Positions 34,501 to 42,519 of a DNA stretch of 64,000 bases are shown here, in pieces (the first letter of the stretch is position 1; the number at the start of each line of letters is the position of its first letter). The notes below the pieces were generated by a model. It saw only the letters and a program-made list of their open reading frames with translations, had not been told where the DNA came from and did no database searches. The DNA is taken from contig JAVLUZ010000208.1 in NCBI GenBank assembly GCA_036768485.1, positions 907,070-971,069 of the forward strand, written 5' to 3'. Both the position numbers and the translations under genes were made by a program. The DNA comes from Mermis nigrescens (taxonomy: Eukaryota > Nematoda > Enoplea > Mermithida > Mermithidae).

Positions 34501-35251
34501 TAGTGGACCTTGGATTCCTGTACAACCTAGAAGAAAAGGAATCAGCATGTAAAGAGAAGCGTATCTGTCTGTGGTCAGATAGAGACTCCTCTTGTGAGAC
34601 ATGCCAGTTTCTTATATCATTAGTGAGGTCGAGAGAACATAAGGTTAGATCAATAACCTCCTGTCTCTTTGCCACAACAAATGTAGGTTCGCTTCCCCTA
34701 TTTAATAAAATTAAATTGGTTGAGGCTAAATATTCAGCAAGTGCAGTCCCACGTTTATTGGTATCGCTGCTGCCCCACAAGTTGTGGTGAGCATTGGCGT
34801 CACACCCAATAATTAGTGGTATCTGCTTTTTACTGCAGTAGTCAACCAGAAGAGAAAAAGCTCTACCTGGAGGTAAATGAGGAGAGTCAAAAGGCAGGTA
34901 TGCTGATGTAACAATGATGTTACGCCAGTGCCCTGCACTTTTATAACTTAACTCAACAGACACCATGTCACGGTTGCTGAATTGTTGGAGGAGCACTGGG
35001 TTAAGTTTCCGTGAGACAAGCACGCAAGCCCTTGGTCCTTGTACCACAGTCCCTACTAACACAGTATATAGTTTATCATTTAATCCACATACCTTGTTCT
35101 TATAGATCCAAGGCTCCTGGATCAACGCTAGTTTTGTCTGCAGTTTTGCTAGGCAGCGACTAAGTACACCAGTCGCACCTTGGCTATGCTGCAAGTTGAT
35201 CTGGAATAATTCCAGTACTGATTGGGATGGGAGAGTACTAGTACCAACCAT
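31580..35251 (-). pseudogene. Retrotransposon ORF2: AP endonuclease, reverse transcriptase, RNase H
   Basis: Three overlapping open blocks. 34106-35251 is the endonuclease (FQINLQHSQGA start, LIQEPWI, GCDANAHHNLWGSSDTN, LSDHRQIRF). 33168-34190 is the reverse transcriptase (FIPKPGR, FRPISLSSFLLK, QGGVLSPLLW, YADDLAIL catalytic box). 31580-33295 is the thumb plus RNase H (YTDGSR, QAEILAI, CSDSQSAL, WVPGHCGIEGNEFAD) and a terminal CAKC...HFLCHC zinc knuckle. One frameshift lies between endonuclease and RT (about 34.33-34.38 kb) and one just after the YADD box (about 33.17-33.20 kb), so no continuous ORF2 remains. Domain order and length match a full-length Loa/I-type ORF2. Confidence 0.9.
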
Positions 35252-35276
35252 CCTAATCTATGTACAAATTATGCGC

Positions 35277-36424
35277 TTATTCCAACTTGGTATGTGTCAT
35301 CAAAGTGACACGCCCAAGTTTGAAATAAGGCCTGAAGTCCAGCTGCTTAAGCACCTGGACCGATGGATGGTCCACTCCCAGGACAAAGAAGGTTTGACCT
35401 TCTTTTTCCTCCCGTTTGTAGATTCTCCAAAGGCCAGTGCACAAACCAGGGTTCTGGTTCTGCAGTCTGGAAAACACAGAGTCCCTGTCAGCTAAGCCAG
35501 GGAAAAACACTGTGAACTTGGTCAACTTGGGAAGTTCTGATTTGCTGCAAACGCGCAGATCAGCTCCTTCCCAAGGTGGATCGAGATTAGCTAAGGTATT
35601 CTTCAGCCAATCCAGAGTGAACTGATCTGCACATGTCATATAAAAAACGCCATGTGACAGGCCAGAAGAGTGAAACCTTGGAGGGGTCTTGCTAGTGCTT
35701 GCGACCTGATCCAAGGCTGTAGTTAAGACAGCTGTGAGTGTATCAAGCTTATCAGCTGGAATGCCGCCTTCGCTGCTGAAGTCGACAATACCAACTTTCA
35801 GTGATTCCTCAACTGCTGCTTTATAACTAGAAGGTTTTTAGACCTTTTAGCTGGCTGTGTCAGGCTAGTGGGCGTGTCATCCTTAGGATGTCGCCGCTTG
35901 GCCTGTTTGTTGGGCTTAGGAGTTGGGTGTGCAACAGCAATTGCTTGCTGTGCTCCCCCACTACTAATTGCCCTAGATTCTGAGGGAGCTGGGTCCTCCT
36001 GAGCAGTATTCTGCCCAGTGCCCCTGCTCGAATCAGAACCTGTAACTTCGGGCAGGTTAGTGCCAGATCCCTGGAGGGCTCTGGCAGCACGAGCCTGCTT
36101 ACGAAGTTTTCGTTTCTGGGCCCCAGTGAGTTGCTTGCGCAAATTTATGGAGCCCAGTTTCTCCGAAAGGTTCTCCAAAGGAGTCCCTTTCGCAGGTGTT
36201 CCAGTAGCATCGCCCTCAACTGCCACCTGGTTCCCTATGGCAACTGAGGAGCCACAAGTAGCTTGACCACCAGTGATGCCCTGTGACAACACACCACTAG
36301 TTGGGCTGCAAGTAGCATGACCACCAACATTGCCTTGCAACGACACAGTGCTGGCTGGGTCTCCGGAGATTTTAGAACCCTCGTCTGCCGGATACTGAGG
36401 GCCGGTCTCTAATAACTCCATCAT
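35277..36424 (-). pseudogene. Retrotransposon ORF1 (RNA-binding, DUF4780-like)
   Basis: Open blocks at 35798-36424 (208 codons) and 35277-35714 (145 codons) in different frames. The first is low-complexity and basic (KRKLRKQARAARA, KQAKRRHPKDD). The second has the W-LKNTLANLDPPWEGADLRV, LPKLTKFTVFFPG and FVLGVDHPSVQVL pattern that I associate with the DUF4780 domain of insect ORF1 proteins. A frameshift near 35.72-35.80 kb separates them. It ends 26 nt before the ORF2 start. Confidence 0.75.
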
Positions 36425-36802
36425 GGTTATAGAACAGTGAGTTGGTTCATGGCTGACAAACTCAGCAAGTTGACAGTTAGGGTCCCAGCAGGGCCCCTAG
36501 TGATCCCTTAATGGGCTCACCCTGCCAACTTCTGACGGCCACCAACCGCCAGACATGCCCAGTAGCCACTCAAGCCCTGGGGAGCAGCTCTTAGTCTGGC
36601 CTCTCAGTTAACTTCATTGAGGCACTCAAACCCCTCCACTACGATAAAGTGGCTGCTCATCGGAGGGGAAAAAGGACGATATTTACACATTATTTAAATT
36701 ATGGGAATTTCTAAGTCCGAGGCCAAATTTTATTTTGCAAACCTTTACACCACACACATAGACGAGCACCTAATCTCATCCATGTCTAAGGTTTTAATAT
36801 AA

Positions 36803-36930
36803 AGTTTTGCGGAGTTTGGAAAATTTTTGTAAAGTTTGGAAATTTTTTTGTAAAGTTTGGAAATTTTTTTGTAAAGTTTTGGAAAATTTTTGTAAAGTTT
36901 GGAAAATTTCTTGTAAAGTTTGGAAAATTA
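36803..36930 (-). repeat. AAACTTTACAAAAAATTTTCC-type minisatellite, left arm
   Basis: Five to six copies of a 19-21 bp unit with core TAAAGTTTGGAAATTTTT, lying between the convergent 105-codon ORF and TBP-like genes. Mirror array at 39924-40032. May serve as a shared 3' end or transcription stop for both genes. Confidence 0.75.
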
Positions 36931-37446
36931 TCATTTAATTTGGCATCGTTCAAGCATTGTTGAGAGTATTTTATATGCTAAATGCAACTCATGCTTGTGT
37001 TTTGCACCTGTGAGAATCATTTTTCTGCTTGTAAAGAGCAAAAATGTTACATTTCGAAATTTGTATACTAAACCAGGAAACAATTCTACTTCCGTACATG
37101 CATTTCCCATTAACCATCTCATAAAATTTACAAAGATCAATGCGAAATCCCAAGTTAGCCGAGCACAAAAAACTCAGGCTTTATTTTCAACACTGAATTC
37201 TCCATCTTTAGTATTTGGATGAATGCCTTTATCGTATTTTCGCCTTCTTGTATAGTTTTAGCTCCAACGCATACAATTTTACCCGATCTGAAAATCAGTA
37301 ATGTTGCCTGAGGTAATCCAAAATACAATACCTGGAAATCTTTGGTGATTGTATTGCGCTGTATTTGGCTATTTCAGATAGACATCATCTAGATTTAGCG
37401 TATTCGGCAGTGCTGTAGTTAGCACAATGTTCTGTATTGTGACCAT
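36931..37446 (-). pseudogene. TBP-like gene, left copy, decayed
   Basis: Inverted counterpart of 39408-39923. The C-terminal 69 codons (36931-37140) are open and retain VELFPGLVYKFRNV and LTGAKHKHEL. Upstream the frame is broken by small indels around 37.09-37.10, 37.2 and 37.37 kb. Its upstream box has mutated from TATAAATA to TTTAAATA. Confidence 0.85.
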
Positions 37447-37491
37447 TTTCTATATATACCTGTATAAATAAATCATTATTTAAAAACAAAA

Positions 37492-38139
37492 ATGATTTTT
37501 CAACATCCTTTCACCTGCGCTTGTCTCAGGGCCAACAAAATCAGGCAAAACAACGTTTGTTAGGCGACTGATTGAGGAACAGAGAATATTTGATTGATAC
37601 TTAAATTAAAAAGATTTGGTGGTGCTTCGCAGAAAACCAACCGCTTTATAAGAAAATCGATCATGTGTCATTTATAGAGGGCTTCCTGATTTTAGTTACT
37701 TTAAGCAGTTCAGCCCTACACCACAACTTTGATACTCGATGATTTAATGCAAGCAGTAAAGGTAATGCTCAAATTGTACAACTATTCACAAGGAGTTGTC
37801 ATCATTGGAATATTAGCATCATTCACATTGAACAAAACGCTTTCTTCGAAGGTCTCAGAACATCGCGTATAAACTCGGATTATATTGTTTTATTTAAAAA
37901 TCCTGCTGATCAGCTACAAGCCCAAATGCTGTCCAGGCAGCTTGTACATTACCAATCCAAAATATTTTCTAGAAGCCTATTCCGATGCTACTTCTCTTCC
38001 GCATGACTATCTTCTGATTGATCTCACTCAAAATTCTAGAGATGAGCTTAGGCTAAAAACAAATATTTTCAGTGATAGTCCCACTGTTTATATACAAAAA
38101 TCTATAAATACTAAGAAAATCACTAATGAAATAATGTAA
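37492..38139 (+). pseudogene. A32/FtsK-type packaging ATPase, left copy, frameshifted
   Basis: Starts ATG 37492 and mirrors 38712-39362. Early indels disrupt the Walker A region (ccaacaaaatcaggcaaaac remains legible). The last 84 codons are open (37885-38139) and include the YFLEAYSDATSLPHDYLLID stretch. An indel near 37.94 kb again shifts the frame. Confidence 0.85.
38103..38110 (+). promoter_or_regulatory. TATAAATA box of the pX-like gene, left copy
   Basis: Inside the 3' end of the left ATPase copy and 31 nt upstream of ATG 38142. Same spacing as in the right arm. Confidence 0.55.
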
Positions 38140-38141
38140 AA

Positions 38142-38294
38142 ATGGGTAAAGAACGATTAAAACGCAATTTTGTATGTCTACATCCCTTAGTAAAACAAAA
38201 AATTAAAAGAGACGCTATTATAAATACTGCAACTAAAGATCAAAATTTTTGTTATTCAAGATTTTTGCATCTCATTGTCCAAAGAATCGAGTAG
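38142..38294 (+). pseudogene. pX-like small protein, left copy, truncated at the palindrome axis
   Basis: Opens ATG 38142 with MGKERLKRN and stays open for 50 codons. Only about the first 34 codons are homologous to the right copy. After 38242 the sequence is the single-copy loop read in an unrelated direction. Confidence 0.65.
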
Positions 38295-38607
38295 AATATC
38301 CACTGACTTATAACGTTCGCTTATTTCAGCGGGTGTTAAAATCATTTTTCAGTGTATTTCATTTTTTACCTGTAATTGCGTCAGCTATTAAACTGCCTGC
38401 AATTGTAAGTATAGGAGTAAGTAGAAGTGGAAGAAAACAACCTTCTTGTATTATGATATTTTTTCTTTCTTTCGTACTTGCCTGTCTATTGTTTGCCAAG
38501 TATCTTATTTGATTCTGGTATCTTCGAAGTTTGTTGATATCTTTCTCAAGAAAAATGAATATTACTGTTCAGAAAATTGTTTGCACAGTCGCAGAGACAA
38601 AGGATTT
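38243..38607. other. Single-copy loop at the palindrome axis
   Basis: About 365 bp between the inverted words ctaaagatcaaa (left) and tttgatctttag (right). It contains the C-terminal half of the pX-like gene on the minus strand, present only once in the element, so the axis cuts through that gene. Confidence 0.8.
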
Positions 38608-38709
38608 GATCTTTAGTTGCAGTATTTATAATAGCGTCTCTTTGAGGTTTTTTGTTTTGCATAAGAGATGTAGACATACAATATTGCGTTTTAATCGTTC
38701 TTTATCCAT
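38359..38709 (-). pseudogene. pX-like basic/hydrophobic small protein (right copy, spans the loop)
   Basis: Starts ATG 38709, 2 nt after the ATPase stop, and runs to a TGA at 38359-38361. The length of 351 nt suits a protein of about 116 residues. The start is basic (MDKERLKRN). The C-terminal part, read in one frame, has many Arg/Lys/Gln followed by a glycine/leucine hydrophobic tail (FLPLLLTPILTIAG). This architecture resembles the small pX/pVI-like protein that follows the ATPase in other animal Polintons and adintoviruses. At least two frameshifts interrupt it. Assignment is by position and composition, not by strong motif. Confidence 0.55.
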
Positions 38710-38711
38710 TT

Positions 38712-39362
38712 TTACATTATTTCATTAGTGTTTTTCTTAGTATTTATAGATTTTTGTATATAAACAGTGGGACTATCACTGAAAATATTTGTTTTTAGCC
38801 TAAGCTCATTTCTAGAATTTTGAGTGAGATCAATCAGAAGATAGCCATGCGGAAGAGAAGTATCATCGGAATAGGCTTCTAGAAAAATATTTTGGATTGG
38901 TAGGGTAACGCTGCCTAGACAGCATTTGTGCTTGTAGCTGATCAGCAGGATTTTAAATAAGACAATATAATCCGAGTTTATACGCGATGTTCTGAGACCT
39001 TCGAAGAAAGCGTTTTGTACAATGTGAATGATGCTAATATTCCAATGATGACAACTCCTTGTGAATAGTTGTACAATTTGAGCATTACCTTTACTCTCTT
39101 GCATTAAATCATCGAGTATCAAAAGTTGTGGTGTAGGGCTGAACTGCTTAAAGTAACTGAAATCAGGAAGCCCCTCTATAAATGACACATGATCGATTTT
39201 CTTATAAAGCGGTTGGTTTTCTGCGAAGCACCACCAAATCTTTTTAATTTTAGTATCAATCAAATATTCTCTGTTCTCAATCAGTCGCCTAACAAACGTT
39301 GTTTTGCCCGATTTTGTTGGCCCTGAGACAAGGCAGGTGGTGAAAGGATGTTGAAAAATCAT
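38712..39362 (-). CDS. A32/FtsK-type DNA-packaging ATPase (right copy)
   Basis: 216 codons. In Polintons and related dsDNA viruses this ATPase drives genome packaging into capsids. Visible motifs are Walker A GPTKSGKTT (residues about 14-22), Walker B LLILDDLM (about 79-86), and an IIHIVQNAF segment matching the sensor/arginine region of the family. The C-terminus has YLLIDLTQNS. The frame is open, but a stretch of roughly 25 residues (about 138-162, ILLISYKHKCCLGS...) is out of register: one A is missing from a run near 38953 and one T is added near 38884, which restores the frame. The left copy shows the original register there. Divergent from the TBP-like gene with only 45 bp between starts. 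Confidence 0.85.
   Translation of the reverse strand: MIFQHPFTTCLVSGPTKSGKTTFVRRLIENREYLIDTKIKKIWWCFAENQPLYKKIDHVSFIEGLPDFSYFKQFSPTPQLLILDDLMQESKGNAQIVQLFTRSCHHWNISIIHIVQNAFFEGLRTSRINSDYIVLFKILLISYKHKCCLGSVTLPIQNIFLEAYSDDTSLPHGYLLIDLTQNSRNELRLKTNIFSDSPTVYIQKSINTKKNTNEIM
38741..38748 (-). promoter_or_regulatory. TATAAATA box of the pX-like gene (right copy)
   Basis: Embedded in the last codons of the ATPase gene, 31 nt upstream of ATG 38709. Its survival inside coding sequence in both arms favours function. Confidence 0.6.
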
Positions 39363-39369
39363 TTTTGTT

Positions 39370-39377
39370 TATAAATA
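39370..39377 (+). promoter_or_regulatory. TATAAATA box of the TBP-like gene
   Basis: 30 nt upstream of ATG 39408, in a 45-bp bidirectional intergenic region shared with the ATPase. If the product binds TATA boxes, this site could be autoregulatory. Confidence 0.6.
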
Positions 39378-39395
39378 ATGATTTATATATACAGG

Positions 39396-39403
39396 TATTT
39401 ATA
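39396..39403 (-). promoter_or_regulatory. TATAAATA box of the ATPase gene
   Basis: 33 nt upstream of ATG 39362 on the minus strand, in the same 45-bp intergenic region. A second weaker TATATATAAAT word lies between the two boxes. Confidence 0.6.
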
Positions 39404-39407
39404 GAAA

Positions 39408-39923
39408 ATGGTCACAATACAGAACATTGTGCTAACTACAGCACTGCCGAATACGCTAAATCTAGATGATGTCTATCTGAAATTGCCAAATGCAGCGCAA
39501 TACAATCACCAAAGATTTCCAGGTATTGTATTTCGATTACCTCAGGCAACATTACTGATTTTCAGATCGGGTAAAATTGTATGCGTTGGAGCTAAAACTA
39601 TACAAGAAGGCGAAAATACGATAAAGGCATTCATCCAAATGCTAAAGATGGAGAATTCAATGTTGAAAATAAAGCCTGAGCTTTTTGTTGGCTCGGCTAA
39701 CTTGGGATTTCGCATTGATCTTTGTAAATTTTATGAGATGGTAAATGGGAAATGCATGTACGAAGTAGAATTGTTTCCTGGTTTAGTATACAAATTTCGA
39801 AATGTAACATTTTTGCTCTTTACAAGCGGAAAAATGATTCTCACAGGTGCAAAACACAAGCATGAGTTGCATATAGCATATAAAATAGTCTCAACAATGC
39901 TTGAACGATGCCAAATTAAATGA
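39408..39923 (+). CDS. TATA-binding-protein-like protein encoded by the Polinton (right copy, intact)
   Basis: 171 aa, about the size of the conserved TBP core and lacking any N-terminal extension. Two direct repeats are visible. Repeat 1 (about 1-86): IQNIV, YNHQRFPGIVF, LLIFRSGKIVCVGAK. Repeat 2 (about 87-171): FVGSANLGFRIDL, ELFPGLVYKF, FLLFTSGKMILTGAK. All four phenylalanines that kink the TATA box in cellular TBP align here (F37, F52, F123, F138), and both SGK-V-TGAK-type turns are kept. Differences: each stirrup between the paired phenylalanines is two residues shorter than in cellular TBP (15 rather than 17 positions apart), and the repeat-2 equivalent of the conserved QN motif is EL. 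It lies between the ATPase (divergent) and a 105-codon ORF (convergent), well inside the element, and has a mirror copy, so it is an element gene and not host TBP. Inferred role: recruiting RNA polymerase to the element's TATAAATA promoters. Confidence 0.9.
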   Translation: MVTIQNIVLTTALPNTLNLDDVYLKLPNAAQYNHQRFPGIVFRLPQATLLIFRSGKIVCVGAKTIQEGENTIKAFIQMLKMENSMLKIKPELFVGSANLGFRIDLCKFYEMVNGKCMYEVELFPGLVYKFRNVTFLLFTSGKMILTGAKHKHELHIAYKIVSTMLERCQIK

Positions 39924-40032
39924 TAATTTTCCAAACTTTACAAGAAATTTTCCAAACTTTACAAAAAAATTTGCAAACTTTACAAAAAAAATTTCCAAAC
40001 TTTACAAAAAATTTTCCAAACTCCGCAAAACT
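39924..40032. repeat. AAACTTTACAAAAAATTTTCC minisatellite, right arm
   Basis: Five tandem 19-21 bp units between the convergent TBP-like and 105-codon genes. Mirror of 36803-36930, with slightly different unit spacing. Confidence 0.8.
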
Positions 40033-40350
40033 TTATATTAAAACCTTAGACATGGATGAGATTAGGTGCTCGTCTATGTGTGTGGTGTAAAGGTTTGCAA
40101 AATAAAATTTGGCCTCGGGACTTAGAAATTCCCATAATTTAAATAATGTGTAAATATCGCCCTTTTTTAATCGTTTTCTGATATACTTTGAGAAGCTCAA
40201 CATGGCATTCTCATCAAATTCCAGCAATGTTTGCTTATATTGCTCGCTCATTTTTGGCCAAAAATAATCTCCAATTGCATCATCAGACAAGTAAGTGTAT
40301 TGTGACAAACGATGCAACATATGATTGAAAAAACATCGGCTGATCTCCAT
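40033..40350 (-). CDS. Unknown 105-aa Polinton protein (intact copy)
   Basis: Begins MEISRCFFNHMLHRLSQYTY. A middle acidic/aromatic part has DDAIGDYFWPKMSEQYKQ, then basic KYIRKRLKKG, and it ends with a helical-looking tail (SMSKVLI). No signal peptide or membrane span. I do not recognise a family. It lies directly behind the integrase with its own TATAAATA box and is held in frame in one arm, so it is probably expressed. A regulatory or DNA-associated helical protein is possible, but that is a guess. Confidence 0.7.
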   Translation of the reverse strand: MEISRCFFNHMLHRLSQYTYLSDDAIGDYFWPKMSEQYKQTLLEFDENAMLSFSKYIRKRLKKGDIYTLFKLWEFLSPEAKFYFANLYTTHIDEHLISSMSKVLI

Positions 40351-40384
40351 TTTTGCCTTTAATTGGAAATACAGAATTACTTAC

Positions 40385-40392
40385 TATTTATA
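40385..40392 (-). promoter_or_regulatory. TATAAATA box of the 105-codon ORF (right copy)
   Basis: 34 nt upstream of ATG 40350, overlapping the end of the integrase copy. Confidence 0.6.
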
Positions 40393-41447
40393 ACTTTATT
40401 AGGTTCGAGACCCAGGAATCAAACTTTTCTGGGTACCCTCGCCACCGTACTAAATAATTAGTTTTATTGCCTTTCTTACGCGTTTTCAAAATCTTTTCAA
40501 TTACATACAAATCGTCAGTTTTTGTTTCAATTTTTTGCAGTTCAGGCTCATAAAAAATACCCTCGACTCTTTCGCCCATTTGGTCTTCTAGAACATAAAC
40601 GGATGGGGTTCGAGCATATCTTTCTTTAATTACGAAAAACTCCTCTGTCCAGTTGGGCCAAAATCCTTTTTCAAAAGTGCGCTTAACTTTACTCAGTCGG
40701 ACTTTATCGCCAATATTAAATTTGAAGACAACGTTCTGTTTATCAATTCTAAATGCTCTATTCAAGATGTCCGTCTCATTTTTTACGGTCACATTAGCTG
40801 GCGATGTACCTATCGTACGATGCTTAGAGTGATTATAATTTTTCATCAAGTCGGGTAATATGTCAATAAATTTATACGAATTGCTCTTGGTGAAGTACCG
40901 CCACATACGTTCTTTAAGCGTGCGATTAAAACGTTCAACTATCGCTAGCTTTTGTTTCGCTTCTGGTCGTGAAAAAATCGATAGATTCAGATTTTAGAAA
41001 TTTCTGGAACTCCTTGTTTGTAAATTCGGTCCCTGCGTCCGTTTGCAGCTTGTACGGTTTTCGATTAGATGAATTTAAAATGCTTTGAAAAGCGGTCAGA
41101 ACATCTTTTGAACTTTTGGATTTTAGAGGAACAGACCATGCGTATTTTGAAAAAATGTCTATGCAATTCAAGAGATACTTAAAATTATCATTATGCTTCG
41201 CTAAAGATTGAAGATCTACAATATCACATTGCCATTGCTCATCAATGCTACTTACTAATACTTTATTTCGTGAATAATGCTTGAGGACGGGTTTGTGTAA
41301 AGTATAGGTGGGTTGCTTTTCTAGCCAGGCACGTACTTGTTCTAATTTAACAGTCGGGCGAATCTTTTTGATGCGAGTGTAAAGTTGATTAACGCCAGTG
41401 TATCCACTTTGTGGATTGTAGTACAGTTTCTTAAGTATTTTATCCAT
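40388..41447 (-). pseudogene. Polinton integrase, right copy, frameshifted
   Basis: Two open blocks, 40935-41447 (170 codons) and 40388-40906 (172 codons). Compared with the left copy, a single extra A at about 40941 (gctagcgAtagttgaacg) shifts the frame immediately before the catalytic Glu. The chromodomain block is otherwise preserved. The first block begins at the same Met as chosen for the left copy. Confidence 0.9.
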
Positions 41448-41577
41448 TCTTGAACAATTTTTAGCTATTCCATCTATTTATAAACAACATTCCTAGTTTT
41501 TGGATTCTTACCATCTAATGCAATAATTTTGTCTATAAATAAGGGTCAAGCAGTATATGTTATAGTTTTCCTCAAAG

Positions 41578-42301
41578 ATGGATCAATTTTTTGAAGTAAG
41601 CGAACACTCATTCACTTCTGTTCGTAGGTTTAAGTCAACTGCAAGGACGTTTCGGCTAAAGTTTCGAAACCTTGATGACTGTCCTGATATAGAAGAGATG
41701 TTTGAGCAAGCTATCCAGCAGATACTCAAGCATTACCCCGCAGACAGTCTGATAGGTCATGCAAATTGGGCATTCGTGCCTTGACTTCACCTATACGGTA
41801 TTAGTCCCTTTCACTCAGCGTCAGTATCTGAACGCCGATAAAGTTTTTAGTATTATAGAAAACATAGAACAGTCCAATAAGGAGCTTAGCTTTGACGAAG
41901 ATATGATCTTCAAGGTAGTCGTAGTAGACAAACAACCACAATTGGGCAGAGGAGCGTACATTAAAATTGCATCAAATGATAATTTATCACTACCTCGAGC
42001 TGTTGTTACAGGAATAGCAAAGCTGGACAAGAGCCCTAAATGGGAGTCTATTAGGAAAGGCGATAAAGGGCGACATTGTTTACAAAAGCAGCTAGCTTTA
42101 GACTTAATGCACAAAGCTGATCTTAACACTGATAAAGAAAAATACGGTCTTGAAGCTGTTGAAAAAATTCAAAACGTTCTGGTACCTGACTACCAAATTA
42201 AAGTTTACTCGGACAATATTTTGTTTTATGAAGGGCCAAAGGCCGGCAAAATAATTAATTTGCGCGTAGATAATAATCGCTACGACCTGATGACGAAATA
42301 G
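41578..42301 (+). pseudogene. N-terminal PolB fragment, right copy, frameshifted
   Basis: Mirror of 29361-30077. An extra T near 41757 (gataggTcatgc) shifts the frame after about 60 codons. A further 6-bp difference lies at about 41787-41805. From 41759 the correct frame is open to the same NNRYDLMTK stop. The box TATAAATA at 41534-41541 is retained. Confidence 0.88.
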
Positions 42302-42435
42302 ATGACTACTTTCGTAAACTAACTATAACGGCTATAGGGAACATAGTGGCGCTTGTGGAACTTGGTGGCGCTTGTGGAGGTGGCGTTTGTGGAGGTGGCG
42401 CTTGTGGACTCCCACAGGGACTGCTACCCCCAACA

Positions 42436-42436
<1 letters not shown>

Positions 42437-42517
<81 letters not shown>
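42437..42517. repeat. (CA)n microsatellite, right arm
   Basis: About 80 bp of CA repeats, the mirror of the longer TG tract at 29061-29230. It marks the outer limit of arm homology: sequence outside it differs between arms until the terminal repeats. Confidence 0.95.

Positions 42518-42519
<2 letters not shown>

Larger units (their letters stand above)
31499..36668 (-). mobile_element. Full-length but decayed non-LTR retrotransposon (Loa/I-group, RNase H-bearing)
   Basis: 5.2-kb insertion on the minus strand. Flanks aaaaaagggcgata (31485-31498) and aaaaaggacgata (36669-36681) form a roughly 13-bp target duplication. The empty site is preserved in the other palindrome arm near 40153-40175. 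The 3' end (left) is a TATCAC repeat tail rather than poly(A). The 5' end starts CCCCTCCGATGAGCAGCC and has a CCCCTCC/GGAGGGG hairpin. Two ORFs are present: a basic ORF1, then an ORF2 with endonuclease, reverse transcriptase and RNase H. It is inactivated by at least three frameshifts. Clade assignment rests on the AP-endonuclease sequence style and the C-terminal RNase H with a terminal zinc knuckle. Confidence 0.9.
31303..36802 (+). pseudogene. 105-codon ORF, left copy, split by a retrotransposon
   Basis: The first part, 31303-31498, is near-identical to the intact mirror gene at 40033-40350. The frame is cut at codon 66 by the non-LTR insertion. The remainder resumes at about 36682 and reaches the TAA at 36800-36802. 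The 13-bp target duplication (aaaaagggcgata, one mismatch) brackets the insert. Confidence 0.85.
29231..38242 (+). repeat. Left arm of the giant palindrome
   Basis: Inverted counterpart of 38608-42436. The order of the polymerase fragment, integrase, 105-codon ORF, TBP-like, ATPase and pX-like genes is mirrored exactly. After removal of the retrotransposon the arm is about 3.8 kb. Numerous single-base differences and indels separate the arms, so it is an aged duplication rather than a simple sequencing chimera. Confidence 0.9.
38608..42436 (-). repeat. Right arm of the giant palindrome
   Basis: Inverted counterpart of 29231-38242 without the retrotransposon. It preserves intact TBP-like and 105-codon genes, while its integrase and polymerase fragments are frameshifted. 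Confidence 0.9.

Noticed and set aside
34278..34790. 170-codon plus-strand open frame and similar ones inside the retrotransposon
   Set aside because: Antisense shadows of the retrotransposon endonuclease and RT.
39408..39923. Host TBP gene or its processed retrocopy
   Set aside because: No host-type N-terminal domain, no poly(A) tail, loops shortened in both repeats, tightly packed among element genes with an element-type promoter and duplicated with the palindrome.
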